Of a DNA stretch of 64,000 bases, positions 45,142 through 52,966 are shown piece by piece. A model generated the notes under the pieces. It made no database searches. It had not been told where the DNA came from and saw only the letters and a program-made list of their open reading frames with translations. The first letter of the stretch is position 1, and every line of letters begins with the position of its first letter. This DNA is from Rhizobium anhuiense (lineage in GTDB: Bacteria; Pseudomonadota; Alphaproteobacteria; Rhizobiales; Rhizobiaceae): contig NZ_ML133527.1 of the NCBI RefSeq assembly GCF_003985145.1, positions 124,001-188,000 of the forward strand, given 5' to 3'. The translations under genes were made by a program, and so were the position numbers.

Positions 45142-45153
45142 GGATTCCTCATG

Positions 45154-45167
45154 TGCATAAATATTCA
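45154..45167. promoter_or_regulatory. Predicted SorC operator 2, upstream of the transketolase operon
   Basis: TGCATAAATATTCA is an imperfect TGAAT-N4-ATTCA palindrome (one change), 13 bases upstream of the transketolase N-subunit start codon. Confidence 0.5.
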
Positions 45168-45292
45168 TTTATCAATATTCTTGCACAAGAAGCCGATTAG
45201 TCAAGCCCTTTAAGCGGCACACCGGCCGCCCGAAGTCCATAAACCCTGTTGACAGCAGGAAAGCAACTTGTTAATGAATTTTCCAGCATGAG

Positions 45293-45306
45293 TGAATATT
45301 TATTCT
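45293..45306. promoter_or_regulatory. Predicted SorC operator 3, upstream of the ABC transporter operon
   Basis: TGAATATTTATTCT matches TGAAT-N4-ATTCA at all but the last base. It lies 41 bases before the permease start codon in the divergent promoter region. Confidence 0.55.
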
Positions 45307-45346
45307 TAGAATGAACTAGCTGGTAGCCTAGGCATAGGGAGGAACA

Positions 45347-46327
45347 ATGGTGGCGCTCGATATCAATGAAAACGGGCTTTCGTCCGGCGCCTGGTTGAGC
45401 AAGCTCAAGGGCGCCACCGGGCCGCTCGTGGGGCTGCTGGCGCTTTGCGTCTTTCTGAGCTTCAGCACCGACACGTTTCTTTCGGTTCGGAATGGCCTCA
45501 ACATCCTCGATCAGATCACTGTTCTCGGCATCATGGCCGTCGGAATGACATTCGTCATTCTGATCGGCGGCATCGACCTCTCCGTCGGCTCGGCACTCGC
45601 TCTGGCGATGATGGTCATGGGCTGGACCGCGAATGTCGCCGGCCTGCCGCTGCCGGTCGGGATCGTTTTTGCTCTGATCGCCTCGGGGATTTCGGGGCTG
45701 ATCGTCGGACTTCTGGTGACGCAGTTCAGGGTTCCGGCGTTTATTGCCACTCTTGCGATGATGTCGGCGGCTCGCGGCGTCGCAAATATGATCACGGACG
45801 GCCAGCAGATCGTGGGCTTCCCCGACTGGTTCATGATGCTGGCGATAGATCGCCATTTCGGCGTGTTGACAGCCACCGTGTTTCTCATGCTTGCGGTTGT
45901 TCTTGCGGCCTGGCTTTTCCTGCACTTCCGGTCCGAAGGCCGCATGCTCTACGCGGTGGGCGGAAATCCGGAAGTCGCTCGGCTGGCGGGCATCAACGTC
46001 CCGCTCGTGACGATTGGCGTCTACATCGTAAGTTCAGTCCTTGCGGGGCTCGCAGGCATCGTACTTGCGGCCAGGCTGGATTCCGTCCAGCCGTCCAGCG
46101 GTCTGGGCTATGAGTTGGACACCATCGCCGCGGTCGTCATCGGCGGGACCTCGCTCTCGGGCGGCGCAGGCGGTATCGGGGGAACGCTTATCGGTGTTCT
46201 TATCATCGGCGTCCTTCGCAACGGGCTCAATCTTCTCAACGTTTCGCCGTTCCTGCAGCAGGTGATCATCGGCATCGTCATCGTGCTCGCGGTCGGCGCG
46301 GAGACCATTCGTCGGCGTCGCGCCTGA
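45347..46327 (+). CDS. ABC sugar transporter, permease (RbsC family)
   Basis: The membrane component of a ribose-type importer. The 326-residue protein has eight to ten hydrophobic segments and the family signature NILDQITVLGIMAVGMTFVILIGGIDLSVGSALALAMMVMG, together with VGGNPEVARLAGINV and IAAVVIGGTSLSGGAGGIGGTLIGVLIIGVLRNGLNLLNVSPFLQQVIIGIVIVLAV, which includes the ATPase-contact loop. The ATG follows GGGAGGAAC. The permease gene comes first, before the binding protein and the ATPase, an unusual order for Rbs systems. Confidence 0.94.
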   Translation: MVALDINENGLSSGAWLSKLKGATGPLVGLLALCVFLSFSTDTFLSVRNGLNILDQITVLGIMAVGMTFVILIGGIDLSVGSALALAMMVMGWTANVAGLPLPVGIVFALIASGISGLIVGLLVTQFRVPAFIATLAMMSAARGVANMITDGQQIVGFPDWFMMLAIDRHFGVLTATVFLMLAVVLAAWLFLHFRSEGRMLYAVGGNPEVARLAGINVPLVTIGVYIVSSVLAGLAGIVLAARLDSVQPSSGLGYELDTIAAVVIGGTSLSGGAGGIGGTLIGVLIIGVLRNGLNLLNVSPFLQQVIIGIVIVLAVGAETIRRRRA

Positions 46328-46443
46328 CGAACGGGGTCCGCCGCGTCGGCGGCCCGGAATTCCGTTCCAAGAGTTTGGGGCGGATCAATACCCCGAGGGG
46401 GAGGACATACCCGAGGGTTCCATCAAACAACGGAGGAAATACA

Positions 46444-47373
46444 ATGAAAATTGCGCGCACCATGCTCGCGTCTGCTGCACTGCTCGGCCTCACGCTCGGC
46501 CCCGTACACGCGGCGGAACTGAAGAAGCTCGGCCTGGCCGTTGCCAACCTTCAGGCAAACTTCTTCAACCAGATCAAGCAATCGGTCGAAGCCGAAGCCA
46601 AGAAGCGCGGCATCGAAGTCATCACCGTCGACGCAAAGGGCGACGGGCCGACGCAGGTCAATCAGATCCAGGATCTCCTGACCCAGAAAATCGACGCGCT
46701 GATCTACATTCCGGCAGGTGCGGCCGCTGCGACCGTTCCGGTCAAACTCGCGAAAAGCGCTGGCATTCCGGTCGTGAACGTTGACCGCAACGCCGAGGGA
46801 GCACCCGGCGACACCTTCCTTGCAACGGATTCCGTCGCGTCTGCCAAGGCGGTCTGCGACTACATCCTGAAGGAAGCCGGCGGCAAGGGCAAGATGGTCA
46901 TCATCCACGGCCAGAAGGGCACGACGCCGGAAGTCGATCGCTCGAAGGGCTGCGCTGAATCTCTCAAGGCATACCCCGATGTCAAGGTTGTCGCCGAGCA
47001 GTTCTCGAACATCTGGAGCCAGGACGAAGGCTTCCAGATCATGCAGAACATGCTGCAGGCCAATCCGGACGTTTCAATCGTGTTCGCCCAGGCCGACGGT
47101 CTCGCCCTTGGCGCCGCGCAGGCGATCAAGGTCGCCAATCCGTCCCAGAAGATCGTGGTTGGCGGCTTTGATGGCGACACCGCAGCTCTCGAAGCTCTCA
47201 GCAAGGGCGTCTTCAACGTCACTGCGACCCAGCAGACGCAGAAGATGGGCCGCGATGCGGTTGAAAACGCCGCCAAGCTTGTCGCCGGAGAGAAGGTGCC
47301 GCCGGTCCAGCTCCTGGATGCCACGCTGACGACCAAGGAAAACGTCGCCGGCTTCATTGCCAACCATCCGTAA
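46444..47373 (+). CDS. ABC sugar transporter, periplasmic substrate-binding protein (RbsB family)
   Basis: A 309-residue binding protein with a signal peptide (KIARTMLASAALLGLTLGPVHA, cleavage before AELKK). The mature part is a type I periplasmic-binding fold: LGLAVANLQANFFNQIKQSVEAEAKKRGIEVITVDAKGD, QVNQIQDLLTQKIDALIYIPA, GIPVVNVDRNAEG and VVGGFDGDTAALEALSKG. It delivers a sugar or polyol to the permease. The start at 46444 follows CGGAGGAAATACA. The ligand cannot be read from sequence; pentoses, apiose and branched polyols are the main candidates from the context. Confidence 0.94.
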   Translation: MKIARTMLASAALLGLTLGPVHAAELKKLGLAVANLQANFFNQIKQSVEAEAKKRGIEVITVDAKGDGPTQVNQIQDLLTQKIDALIYIPAGAAAATVPVKLAKSAGIPVVNVDRNAEGAPGDTFLATDSVASAKAVCDYILKEAGGKGKMVIIHGQKGTTPEVDRSKGCAESLKAYPDVKVVAEQFSNIWSQDEGFQIMQNMLQANPDVSIVFAQADGLALGAAQAIKVANPSQKIVVGGFDGDTAALEALSKGVFNVTATQQTQKMGRDAVENAAKLVAGEKVPPVQLLDATLTTKENVAGFIANHP

Positions 47374-47401
47374 TGAAGTCGAGGTCTTGAGGAGGTGTGC
47401 C

Positions 47402-48880
47402 ATGACTGATCCAGTTCTTTCCCTGAGGGGCATATCCAAGTGGTATGGGCCGCTGCAGGTTCTGAAGAATGTCAGCTTGGACGTCTATCCCGGTGAAGTG
47501 GTTGCGCTTCTCGGTGAAAACGGAGCGGGCAAGTCGACACTATCCGGCATCATCGCCGGGTCCCGCACACCGTCCGAAGGATCAATGACATGGCTGGGGC
47601 AGCCTTATGCCCCAGCCTCCCCGAGGGAAGCGATCGACAAGGGCGTTGTCCTGATCCATCAGGAGCTGCAGCTGCTGCCGCAGCTGTCGATCGCGGAAAA
47701 CGTTTTCATCGGACGCTGGCCGATGAAGAACGGCGTCGTCGACCGCGGCCAAATGGTTCGCCGCGCCCAGGAGCAGCTCGCTCGCCTGAACCTTCACATA
47801 CCCGCAACGCGGAAGGTCGCCGGCCTTTCCACTGCAAATCAACAACTCATCGAAATCGCCAAGGCCTTGGCTCTCAATGCAAAGCTCCTGATCCTGGACG
47901 AACCGACCGCGGCCCTTGGTGGCGCAGAGACGGAGGCTCTCTTCGAACAGGTTAGAAAGCTTCGGTCAGAGGGCGTCGGCATTGTCTACATTTCCCACCG
48001 CATGGAAGAGATCAAAAAAATAACAGACCGGATCGTCGTCCTTCGCGATGGCGAGCGCGTGCAGGAATTCTCCGATAGCGCGACCCCGGTGCGAACGATT
48101 GTCGAGAGCATGGTCGGGCGCCCGCTTGACCGCTTGTTCCCTACCCTGCCGGTTCCGACAGACCGTCCGGTACTCCAGGTGTCCGGGCTGAGCTCGCCTG
48201 ATAATTCGTTCCGTGACGTTACCTTCGAAGTGCGGGCCGGGGAAATTCTCGGAATCGCCGGATTGGTCGGCGCCGGCCGCACGGAACTTGTCCGCGCCAT
48301 TTCGGGCGCGGACCCAATCAGTGCGGGTTCGATCAAGCTGGAAGGCGAAGAACTCAGGCTGCGCGATCCGGCGGACGCGATCGCCAAGGGCATCGTGATG
48401 GTCCCGGAAGACCGCAAGGAGCAAGGTCTCGTTGTCGGGCACCGGATCAGCGAGAACATTATCTACGCCAATCTCGACAAGCTGGGCGGGCGTTGGATTA
48501 CGCCGCACGTCAAGCGCTCGTTTGCGGAGAAGGCAGTCACCAAGTTCGGCGTAAAAGGCCGTGCTGAGCAATATGCCTCGGACCTGTCCGGCGGCAACCA
48601 GCAGAAGGTCGTCATCGCGAAATGGCTGATGCGCGATCCGAAGGTCGTCGTACTCGACGAACCGACGAGAGGCATCGACGTCGGCGCCCGAGCGGGCATC
48701 TACGACATCATCGTCAATCTTGCCAAACGGGGCGTGGCGGTCATCGTCGTAAGCTCGGACCTCGAGGAGGTTCTCGGAGTGTCCAATCGCATTCTCGTGC
48801 TTGCCCAAGGCAAACAGGCAGGCATTCTCAATCGTGACGAGGCGAATGACGTTTCGGTCATGGAGCTAGCCACCATCTAA
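47402..48880 (+). CDS. ABC sugar transporter, duplicated ATP-binding protein (RbsA family)
   Basis: A 492-residue ATPase with two nucleotide-binding domains. Domain 1: LLGENGAGKSTL, LSTANQQLIEIAKAL, LLILDEPTAAL. Domain 2: GLVGAGRTELVRA (degenerate Walker A, normal for the second domain of this family), LSGGNQQKVVIAKWL, VVVLDEPTRGIDVGARAGIYDII. The ATG follows TTGAGGAGGTGTGC. It completes the importer with the permease and binding protein. A stem-loop repeat (copy C) begins directly after its stop codon, before the first SDR gene. Confidence 0.95.
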   Translation: MTDPVLSLRGISKWYGPLQVLKNVSLDVYPGEVVALLGENGAGKSTLSGIIAGSRTPSEGSMTWLGQPYAPASPREAIDKGVVLIHQELQLLPQLSIAENVFIGRWPMKNGVVDRGQMVRRAQEQLARLNLHIPATRKVAGLSTANQQLIEIAKALALNAKLLILDEPTAALGGAETEALFEQVRKLRSEGVGIVYISHRMEEIKKITDRIVVLRDGERVQEFSDSATPVRTIVESMVGRPLDRLFPTLPVPTDRPVLQVSGLSSPDNSFRDVTFEVRAGEILGIAGLVGAGRTELVRAISGADPISAGSIKLEGEELRLRDPADAIAKGIVMVPEDRKEQGLVVGHRISENIIYANLDKLGGRWITPHVKRSFAEKAVTKFGVKGRAEQYASDLSGGNQQKVVIAKWLMRDPKVVVLDEPTRGIDVGARAGIYDIIVNLAKRGVAVIVVSSDLEEVLGVSNRILVLAQGKQAGILNRDEANDVSVMELATI

Positions 48881-48881
48881 A

Positions 48882-48925
48882 GCAATTCCAGCAAAAGTGT
48901 GCAGCGGTTTTGCGTCAGGAATTGC
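48882..48925 (+). repeat. Stem-loop 3'-UTR repeat, copy C (AAGTGTGCAGCGG family)
   Basis: It starts one base after the ATPase stop codon. The arms GCAATTCC (48882-48889) and GGAATTGC (48918-48925) are perfectly complementary, but their sequence differs from the arms of copy B. The loop carries the same core, aaagtgtgcagcggtttt. Confidence 0.8.
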
Positions 48926-48958
48926 GTGAAAACAAAACAGACAGAGAAAGGAAGAGCG

Positions 48959-49747
48959 GTGTCCGACATCACTCTGAACGCCCCGAAGCTTTTCGATCTC
49001 AGCGGCCAGGTTGCCATCGTTACCGGAGCCGGGAGCGGCATTGGGCAGCGCATTGCCATCGGCCTTGCGCAATGCGGCGCCGACGTGGCGCTGCTCGATC
49101 GTCGAACCGACGATGGACTGGCCAGGACGGCCGAATATATTCGCGCCGCCGGCCGCCGTTCGATCCAGATCGCAGCTGACGTCACGAGCAAATCGTCCCT
49201 TGGAGAGGCAGTCGCACATACCGAAGCAGATCTCGGCGCATTGACGCTTGCAGTCAACGCTGCGGGCATTGCTAACGCCAACGCGGCGGAAGAGATGGAG
49301 GAGGACCAGTATCAGACGTTGATGGATATCAACCTGAAAGGCGTATTCCTTTCCTGCCAGGCGGAGGCCCGCGCCATGCTGAAGAATGGACGCGGCTCCA
49401 TCGTCAACATCGCTTCCATGTCCGGTGTGATCGTAAACCGGGGGCTGAGCCAAGCGCATTATAACGCCTCCAAGGCGGGCGTGATCCATATGTCGAAGTC
49501 TATGGCGATGGAATGGGTCGACCGCGGCATCCGCGTCAACACCATCTCCCCCGGATACACGGCAACGCCCATGAATACCCGTCCCGAGATGGTTCATCAG
49601 ACCAAGCTCTTTGAAGAGCAGACGCCGATGCAGCGTATGGCCACGGTCGACGAGATGGTGGGTCCGGCGGTGTTCCTGCTGTCGAATGCAGCCAGCTACG
49701 TGACCGGCGTCGATCTTCTCGTCGACGGCGGTTTCTGCTGCTGGTGA
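48959..49747 (+). CDS. SDR-family dehydrogenase, first of the sugar cluster
   Basis: A 262-residue short-chain dehydrogenase, NAD(P)-dependent. Motifs: cofactor TGAGSGIGQRIAIGLAQ, NAAGIANAN (NAG variant), catalytic Ser in IVNIASMSGVI, the Y-x-x-x-K of YNASKAGVIHMSKSMAMEW, and VDGGFCCW at the C-terminus. It probably oxidises a polyol or ketose intermediate of this pathway. The GTG start at 48959 follows AAAGGAAGAGC. It is co-directional with the ABC transporter genes. The related SDR at 50036 lies behind a decayed tpi gene. Confidence 0.9.
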   Translation: MSDITLNAPKLFDLSGQVAIVTGAGSGIGQRIAIGLAQCGADVALLDRRTDDGLARTAEYIRAAGRRSIQIAADVTSKSSLGEAVAHTEADLGALTLAVNAAGIANANAAEEMEEDQYQTLMDINLKGVFLSCQAEARAMLKNGRGSIVNIASMSGVIVNRGLSQAHYNASKAGVIHMSKSMAMEWVDRGIRVNTISPGYTATPMNTRPEMVHQTKLFEEQTPMQRMATVDEMVGPAVFLLSNAASYVTGVDLLVDGGFCCW

Positions 49748-49770
49748 TGCGATGAGAAGCGCAATGCCGC

Positions 49771-49962
49771 CGCTGAAAAATGAACGGTCTCGCTCCCTCC
49801 CTGGCTGAGATCGAGGCGCTGAAGGGACCAACGGGCATGACGGCGTGCAATATCGTCGTCTGCCCGCCCTTCACGCCGATTGCACGGGCGGAGGGCTTGG
49901 GCGTCGCTATCGCCGCTCAAGACCACCTGAATTCGCCGAAATTCTCTCGGGCGGCCGCTTGA
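49771..49962 (+). pseudogene. Triosephosphate isomerase remnant
   Basis: The frame from 49780 reads MNGLAPSLAEIEALKG, then CNIVVCPPFTPIARAEG and VAIAAQDHL before it loses similarity and stops. These are the first three landmarks of triosephosphate isomerase: the KMNG loop with the catalytic Lys, the CPPFT strand and the AAQD strand. In intact enzymes the loop reads NWKMNG. Here the codon before K is TGA, a stop, where Trp is expected. The spacing is too short and everything past residue 60 is missing. It is a truncated, internally deleted copy lying between two SDR genes. Confidence 0.75.
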
Positions 49963-50035
49963 GTTTCAATAATGATCGCAGGGTAGAACGCGCCCAGATT
50001 TGCTGTTTATGTCAGGATACCGGGAAGGAAAGAGC

Positions 50036-50818
50036 ATGAAACGCTTTGAGCAAAAGACTGTCGTCATTACCGGGGGTAGCCGCGGCATCGGAGCGGCGAT
50101 CGCCAGGCGGTTTGCGAAAGAAGGCGCCAACCTCGTCATCTCCGCAAACGAAGATTCGGTGCATGGGGTCGCCGAGCAGATCAGAGCCGAAGGCGGCAAG
50201 GCGATCTCTTTCGTGGGCGATGTCACGGACAAGGCGAGCGTGAAGGCTCTCTATGACGCTGCCGAACACGCCTTCGATACGGTCGACATTGCAATTCAAA
50301 ATGCCGGCGTCATCACCATTGCCCGCGTCGAGGATCTGACCGAAAACGAGTGGGACAAGGTGATGGCGGTCAACACCAAGGGCGTCTTCCTCTGCGCCCA
50401 GGAGGCGATATCAAGAATGCGCAAGCACAAGCGCGGCGGCCGCATCATCAACACCGCCTCCGGCCAGGCCCGCGACGGCTTCATCTATACCCCGCATTAT
50501 GCAGCCTCGAAAATGGGCGTCGTCGGCATCACCCAGAGCCTGGCCAAGGAAGTCGCGACCGAGAAGATCACCGTCAACGCCTTCTGCCCCGGCATCATCG
50601 AAACCGATATGTGGGCCTATAACGACCAGGCCTGGGGTAAGCTGCTCGGCAACTACGCCCCCGGCGAGCTGATGAAGGAATGGGTCGAGGGCATCCCGAT
50701 GAAGCGGGCCGGCTCCGGAGAAGACGTCGCCGGCCTGGTCACCTTCCTCGCCAGCGACGACGCCGCCTACATCACCGGCCAGACGATCAATGTCGACGGT
50801 GGTTTGATCATGTCCTGA
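50036..50818 (+). CDS. SDR-family dehydrogenase, second of the sugar cluster
   Basis: A 260-residue short-chain dehydrogenase. Motifs: TGGSRGIGAAIARRFAKEGANLV, the NAG motif in IQNAGVITIARVEDLTENEWDKVMAVNTKGVFLC, catalytic Ser in IINTASGQA, Y-x-x-x-K in YAASKMGVVGITQSLAKEVA, then VNAFCPGIIETDMWAYNDQAWGKLLG and ITGQTINVDGGLIMS. The NTKGVFLC and WAYND stretches resemble sorbitol, meso-2,3-butanediol and acetoin dehydrogenases. It therefore fits polyol oxidation. The ATG at 50036 follows GGAAGGAAAGAGC. It is the last gene of the plus-strand arm. Confidence 0.9.
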   Translation: MKRFEQKTVVITGGSRGIGAAIARRFAKEGANLVISANEDSVHGVAEQIRAEGGKAISFVGDVTDKASVKALYDAAEHAFDTVDIAIQNAGVITIARVEDLTENEWDKVMAVNTKGVFLCAQEAISRMRKHKRGGRIINTASGQARDGFIYTPHYAASKMGVVGITQSLAKEVATEKITVNAFCPGIIETDMWAYNDQAWGKLLGNYAPGELMKEWVEGIPMKRAGSGEDVAGLVTFLASDDAAYITGQTINVDGGLIMS

Positions 50819-50915
50819 GCCCTCTCGGAGGCGACGGTGCCATGGCGGCCAGCCCCGTCCTTCGAGGGCGGGTGGCTCGACCTCATACACTGCCGATCCC
50901 CGCCCCTCGCCCCAC

Positions 50916-51683
50916 CTATGTCCGGCTGATCGACACCCCGCCATCCGCTAGCATCGCCGTGCCGGTCACGAAGCTCGACATGTCGGAGGCGAGGAACAGC
51001 GCGGCTTTGGCGATCTCTTCGGGCTGCGCCATGCGTTTCAGCGCATGCAGCCCCTCCACGAAGGCGAGCACCTCGGGTGTCGCGTCCGGTGCGTTGGTGA
51101 TGCTGGCGGGTGTGTCGGTGCCGCCGGGCAGCAGGGCGTTGACGCGGATCTTCTGCCCGCCGAGTTCGGCGGCGAGCACCTGCACGAAGCCGATCAGTCC
51201 CGCCTTGCTCGCCGCATAAGCGGCCATGCCGGGCATGCCGACGGTGTGGCCGACGAAAGTCGAGGTGAAGATCAGCGATCCGCCGCTTTTTCCCATCGCC
51301 GCCGACTGGTGCTTGGCGCCGAGGAAGGCTGCCGTCAGATTGGTCTCGATCGTCTCGCGCCAGCCCTCCAGCGATAGCCCGGCGACCGGTCCCATCTCGC
51401 CGAGGATGCCGGCATTGTTGAAGGCGATGTCGAGCCGGCCGAAACGCGAGACTGCCGTCTCGACGAGCCGTGCCTGCAGCGCCTCGTCCCTGACATCGCC
51501 CGATATGGCGACCGCCTGTCCGCCCTTCGCCTCGATTTCGGCGATGACGGCATCAAGCGCGTCCTGTCGGCGGCCGGTGACCACGAGCTTGGCGCCTTCC
51601 CGCGCAAAGAGTTTCGCCGCCGCGCGGCCGATGCCGGAGCTTGCGCCGGTGATGATGGCGATCTTGTCGTTGAGAAGTGTCAT
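50916..51683 (-). CDS. SDR-family oxidoreductase
   Basis: A 255-residue short-chain dehydrogenase: TGASSGIGRAAAKLFAREGAKLVVTGRRQDAL (the Arg pair suggests NADPH), FNNAGILGEMGPV, Ser in LIFTSTFVGHT, YAASKAGLIGFVQVLAAELG and GTAMLADGGVSISRT. It resembles the many SDRs of glucose-1-dehydrogenase-like type. The start at 51683 follows CCAGGAGAAACCGAT. It is convergent with the sugar-cluster SDR and probably not part of that pathway. Confidence 0.88.
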   Translation of the reverse strand: MTLLNDKIAIITGASSGIGRAAAKLFAREGAKLVVTGRRQDALDAVIAEIEAKGGQAVAISGDVRDEALQARLVETAVSRFGRLDIAFNNAGILGEMGPVAGLSLEGWRETIETNLTAAFLGAKHQSAAMGKSGGSLIFTSTFVGHTVGMPGMAAYAASKAGLIGFVQVLAAELGGQKIRVNALLPGGTDTPASITNAPDATPEVLAFVEGLHALKRMAQPEEIAKAALFLASDMSSFVTGTAMLADGGVSISRT

Positions 51684-52012
51684 ATCGGTTTCTCCTGGAT
51701 TGTTGCGATAACCGAGATGCTCAAACATCAGGCGATACAGCCACCCGTTTCCCGCGTAGGAAGAGAAAAACGCCAATGAGGCGAACCGGCAGGCGCGATG
51801 GCATTCCCCATCGACGCCTTGATTGCGGCGTCGGAAATATCGGAATTCAACTTAAAAAACGCGGATTTGCCGGGACTTCCGCCCACACGCCTGCGTTGAC
51901 ATCAGCGCCATTGTGCACCGCATCATCGATTTATGCCTGGTGTGACATTCATCCGATTCCCTTGATGCATCTTCGCGACTAAAAGGGGCGCACAGGTAAC
52001 GGGAATCTCTTC
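51684..52012. other. 329-base divergent intergenic region
   Basis: Between the SDR and the EamA transporter. No frame with a ribosome binding site was seen. A TTGACA hexamer at 51896-51901 lies upstream of the transporter, but the matching -10 is weak. Nothing else recognised. Confidence 0.4.
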
Positions 52013-52921
52013 ATGCCGCGGTCACGCAATACTGAGGGCGCCATCTATATGACCATGGCGATGGCCGGCTTTTCTGCAAGCGACGCTCTGTCCAAATCGG
52101 TGATCGCCTATATGAACGCCGGCGAGATCATGTTTCTGCGCGGCCTCTTCACCAGCCTGCTCGTCTATCTGATTGCCTGGAAAATGGGCGCGCTGCGCTC
52201 CTGGCGCATCATGCTGCAGCCGATGATCATCTTCAGGATCATCTGCGAGACGCTCTCCGCCGTGACCTATATCACCGCGCTCGGCATGATGCCGATCGCC
52301 AATGCCTCGGCGATCCTGCAGTCGCTGCCTTTGGTCGTCACCTTCGGTGCGGCGCTCTTCTTCGGCGAGCCGGTCGGCTGGCGGCGCTGGTCGGCGATCC
52401 TCGTCGGCCTCATTGGCGTGATGATCATCATCCGTCCCGGCCCCGATGGATTCACCCCCGCCGCCGTCCTCTGCGTCGCTGCGGTGCTGACGACGGCCGG
52501 CCGCGATCTCGCCACCCGGAGCATCAGCCCGGAAATTCCCTCGCTGATGATAACCGTCATCACCGCCATGTCTGCCTCCTTCTTCGGCGCGCTGCTGATC
52601 CCGGTGCTCGGCGGCTGGCAACCGGTCAGCGCCACCGCGCTCGGGCATCTGGCGCTCGCCTCGGTGCTGGTGCTCGTCGGCTACCAGTCGGTCATCCTTG
52701 CCATGCGCACCGGCGAAATCTCCTTCGTGGCGCCGTTCCGCTATACCAGCCTGATCTTCTCCTCCCTGCTCGGCATCTTCTTCTTCGCCGAAGTGCCTGA
52801 TAGCTGGACGCTTATCGGCGCTGCGATCGTCATCGCCTCCGGCCTCTATACGTTCTATCGTGAGGCCAAGCGCCGCGTATCGCCGATCGCGCAGGAATCC
52901 GCCCCGCGCGCGCCAGTCTGA
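52013..52921 (+). CDS. DMT-superfamily transporter (EamA domains)
   Basis: A 302-residue inner-membrane protein with ten predicted helices arranged as two EamA repeats (about residues 10-145 and 155-285). Typical features are ITALGMMPIANASAILQSLPLVVTFGAALFFGEPVGWRRWSAILVGLIGVMIIIRPG and the second-repeat counterpart IFFFAEVPDSWTLIGAAIVIASGLYTFYRE. EamA proteins export amino acids, nucleosides or other metabolites; the substrate is unknown. Its stop codon lies within the first copy of a short tandem repeat leading into mobA. Confidence 0.9.
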   Translation: MPRSRNTEGAIYMTMAMAGFSASDALSKSVIAYMNAGEIMFLRGLFTSLLVYLIAWKMGALRSWRIMLQPMIIFRIICETLSAVTYITALGMMPIANASAILQSLPLVVTFGAALFFGEPVGWRRWSAILVGLIGVMIIIRPGPDGFTPAAVLCVAAVLTTAGRDLATRSISPEIPSLMITVITAMSASFFGALLIPVLGGWQPVSATALGHLALASVLVLVGYQSVILAMRTGEISFVAPFRYTSLIFSSLLGIFFFAEVPDSWTLIGAAIVIASGLYTFYREAKRRVSPIAQESAPRAPV

Positions 52922-52966
52922 GACAAATGATGGCTGAGACAAATGATGGCTGAGGAAGGATGATGG
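52918..52966. repeat. Tandem repeat of the mobA start region, 16-bp unit, 3 copies
   Basis: ctgagacaaatgatgg at 52918-52933 is repeated exactly at 52934-52949, and in altered form (ctgaggaaggatgatgg) at 52950-52966. Each unit carries an ATGATGG like the mobA start. Only the last has a good ribosome binding site (GAGGAAGG). Confidence 0.8.

Noticed and set aside
45142..45168. An earlier ATG (45168) for the transketolase N-terminal subunit
   Set aside because: It lies at the edge of the predicted operator and has no ribosome binding site, whereas the ATG at 45141 follows GAGGAATCC and matches the normal protein start.
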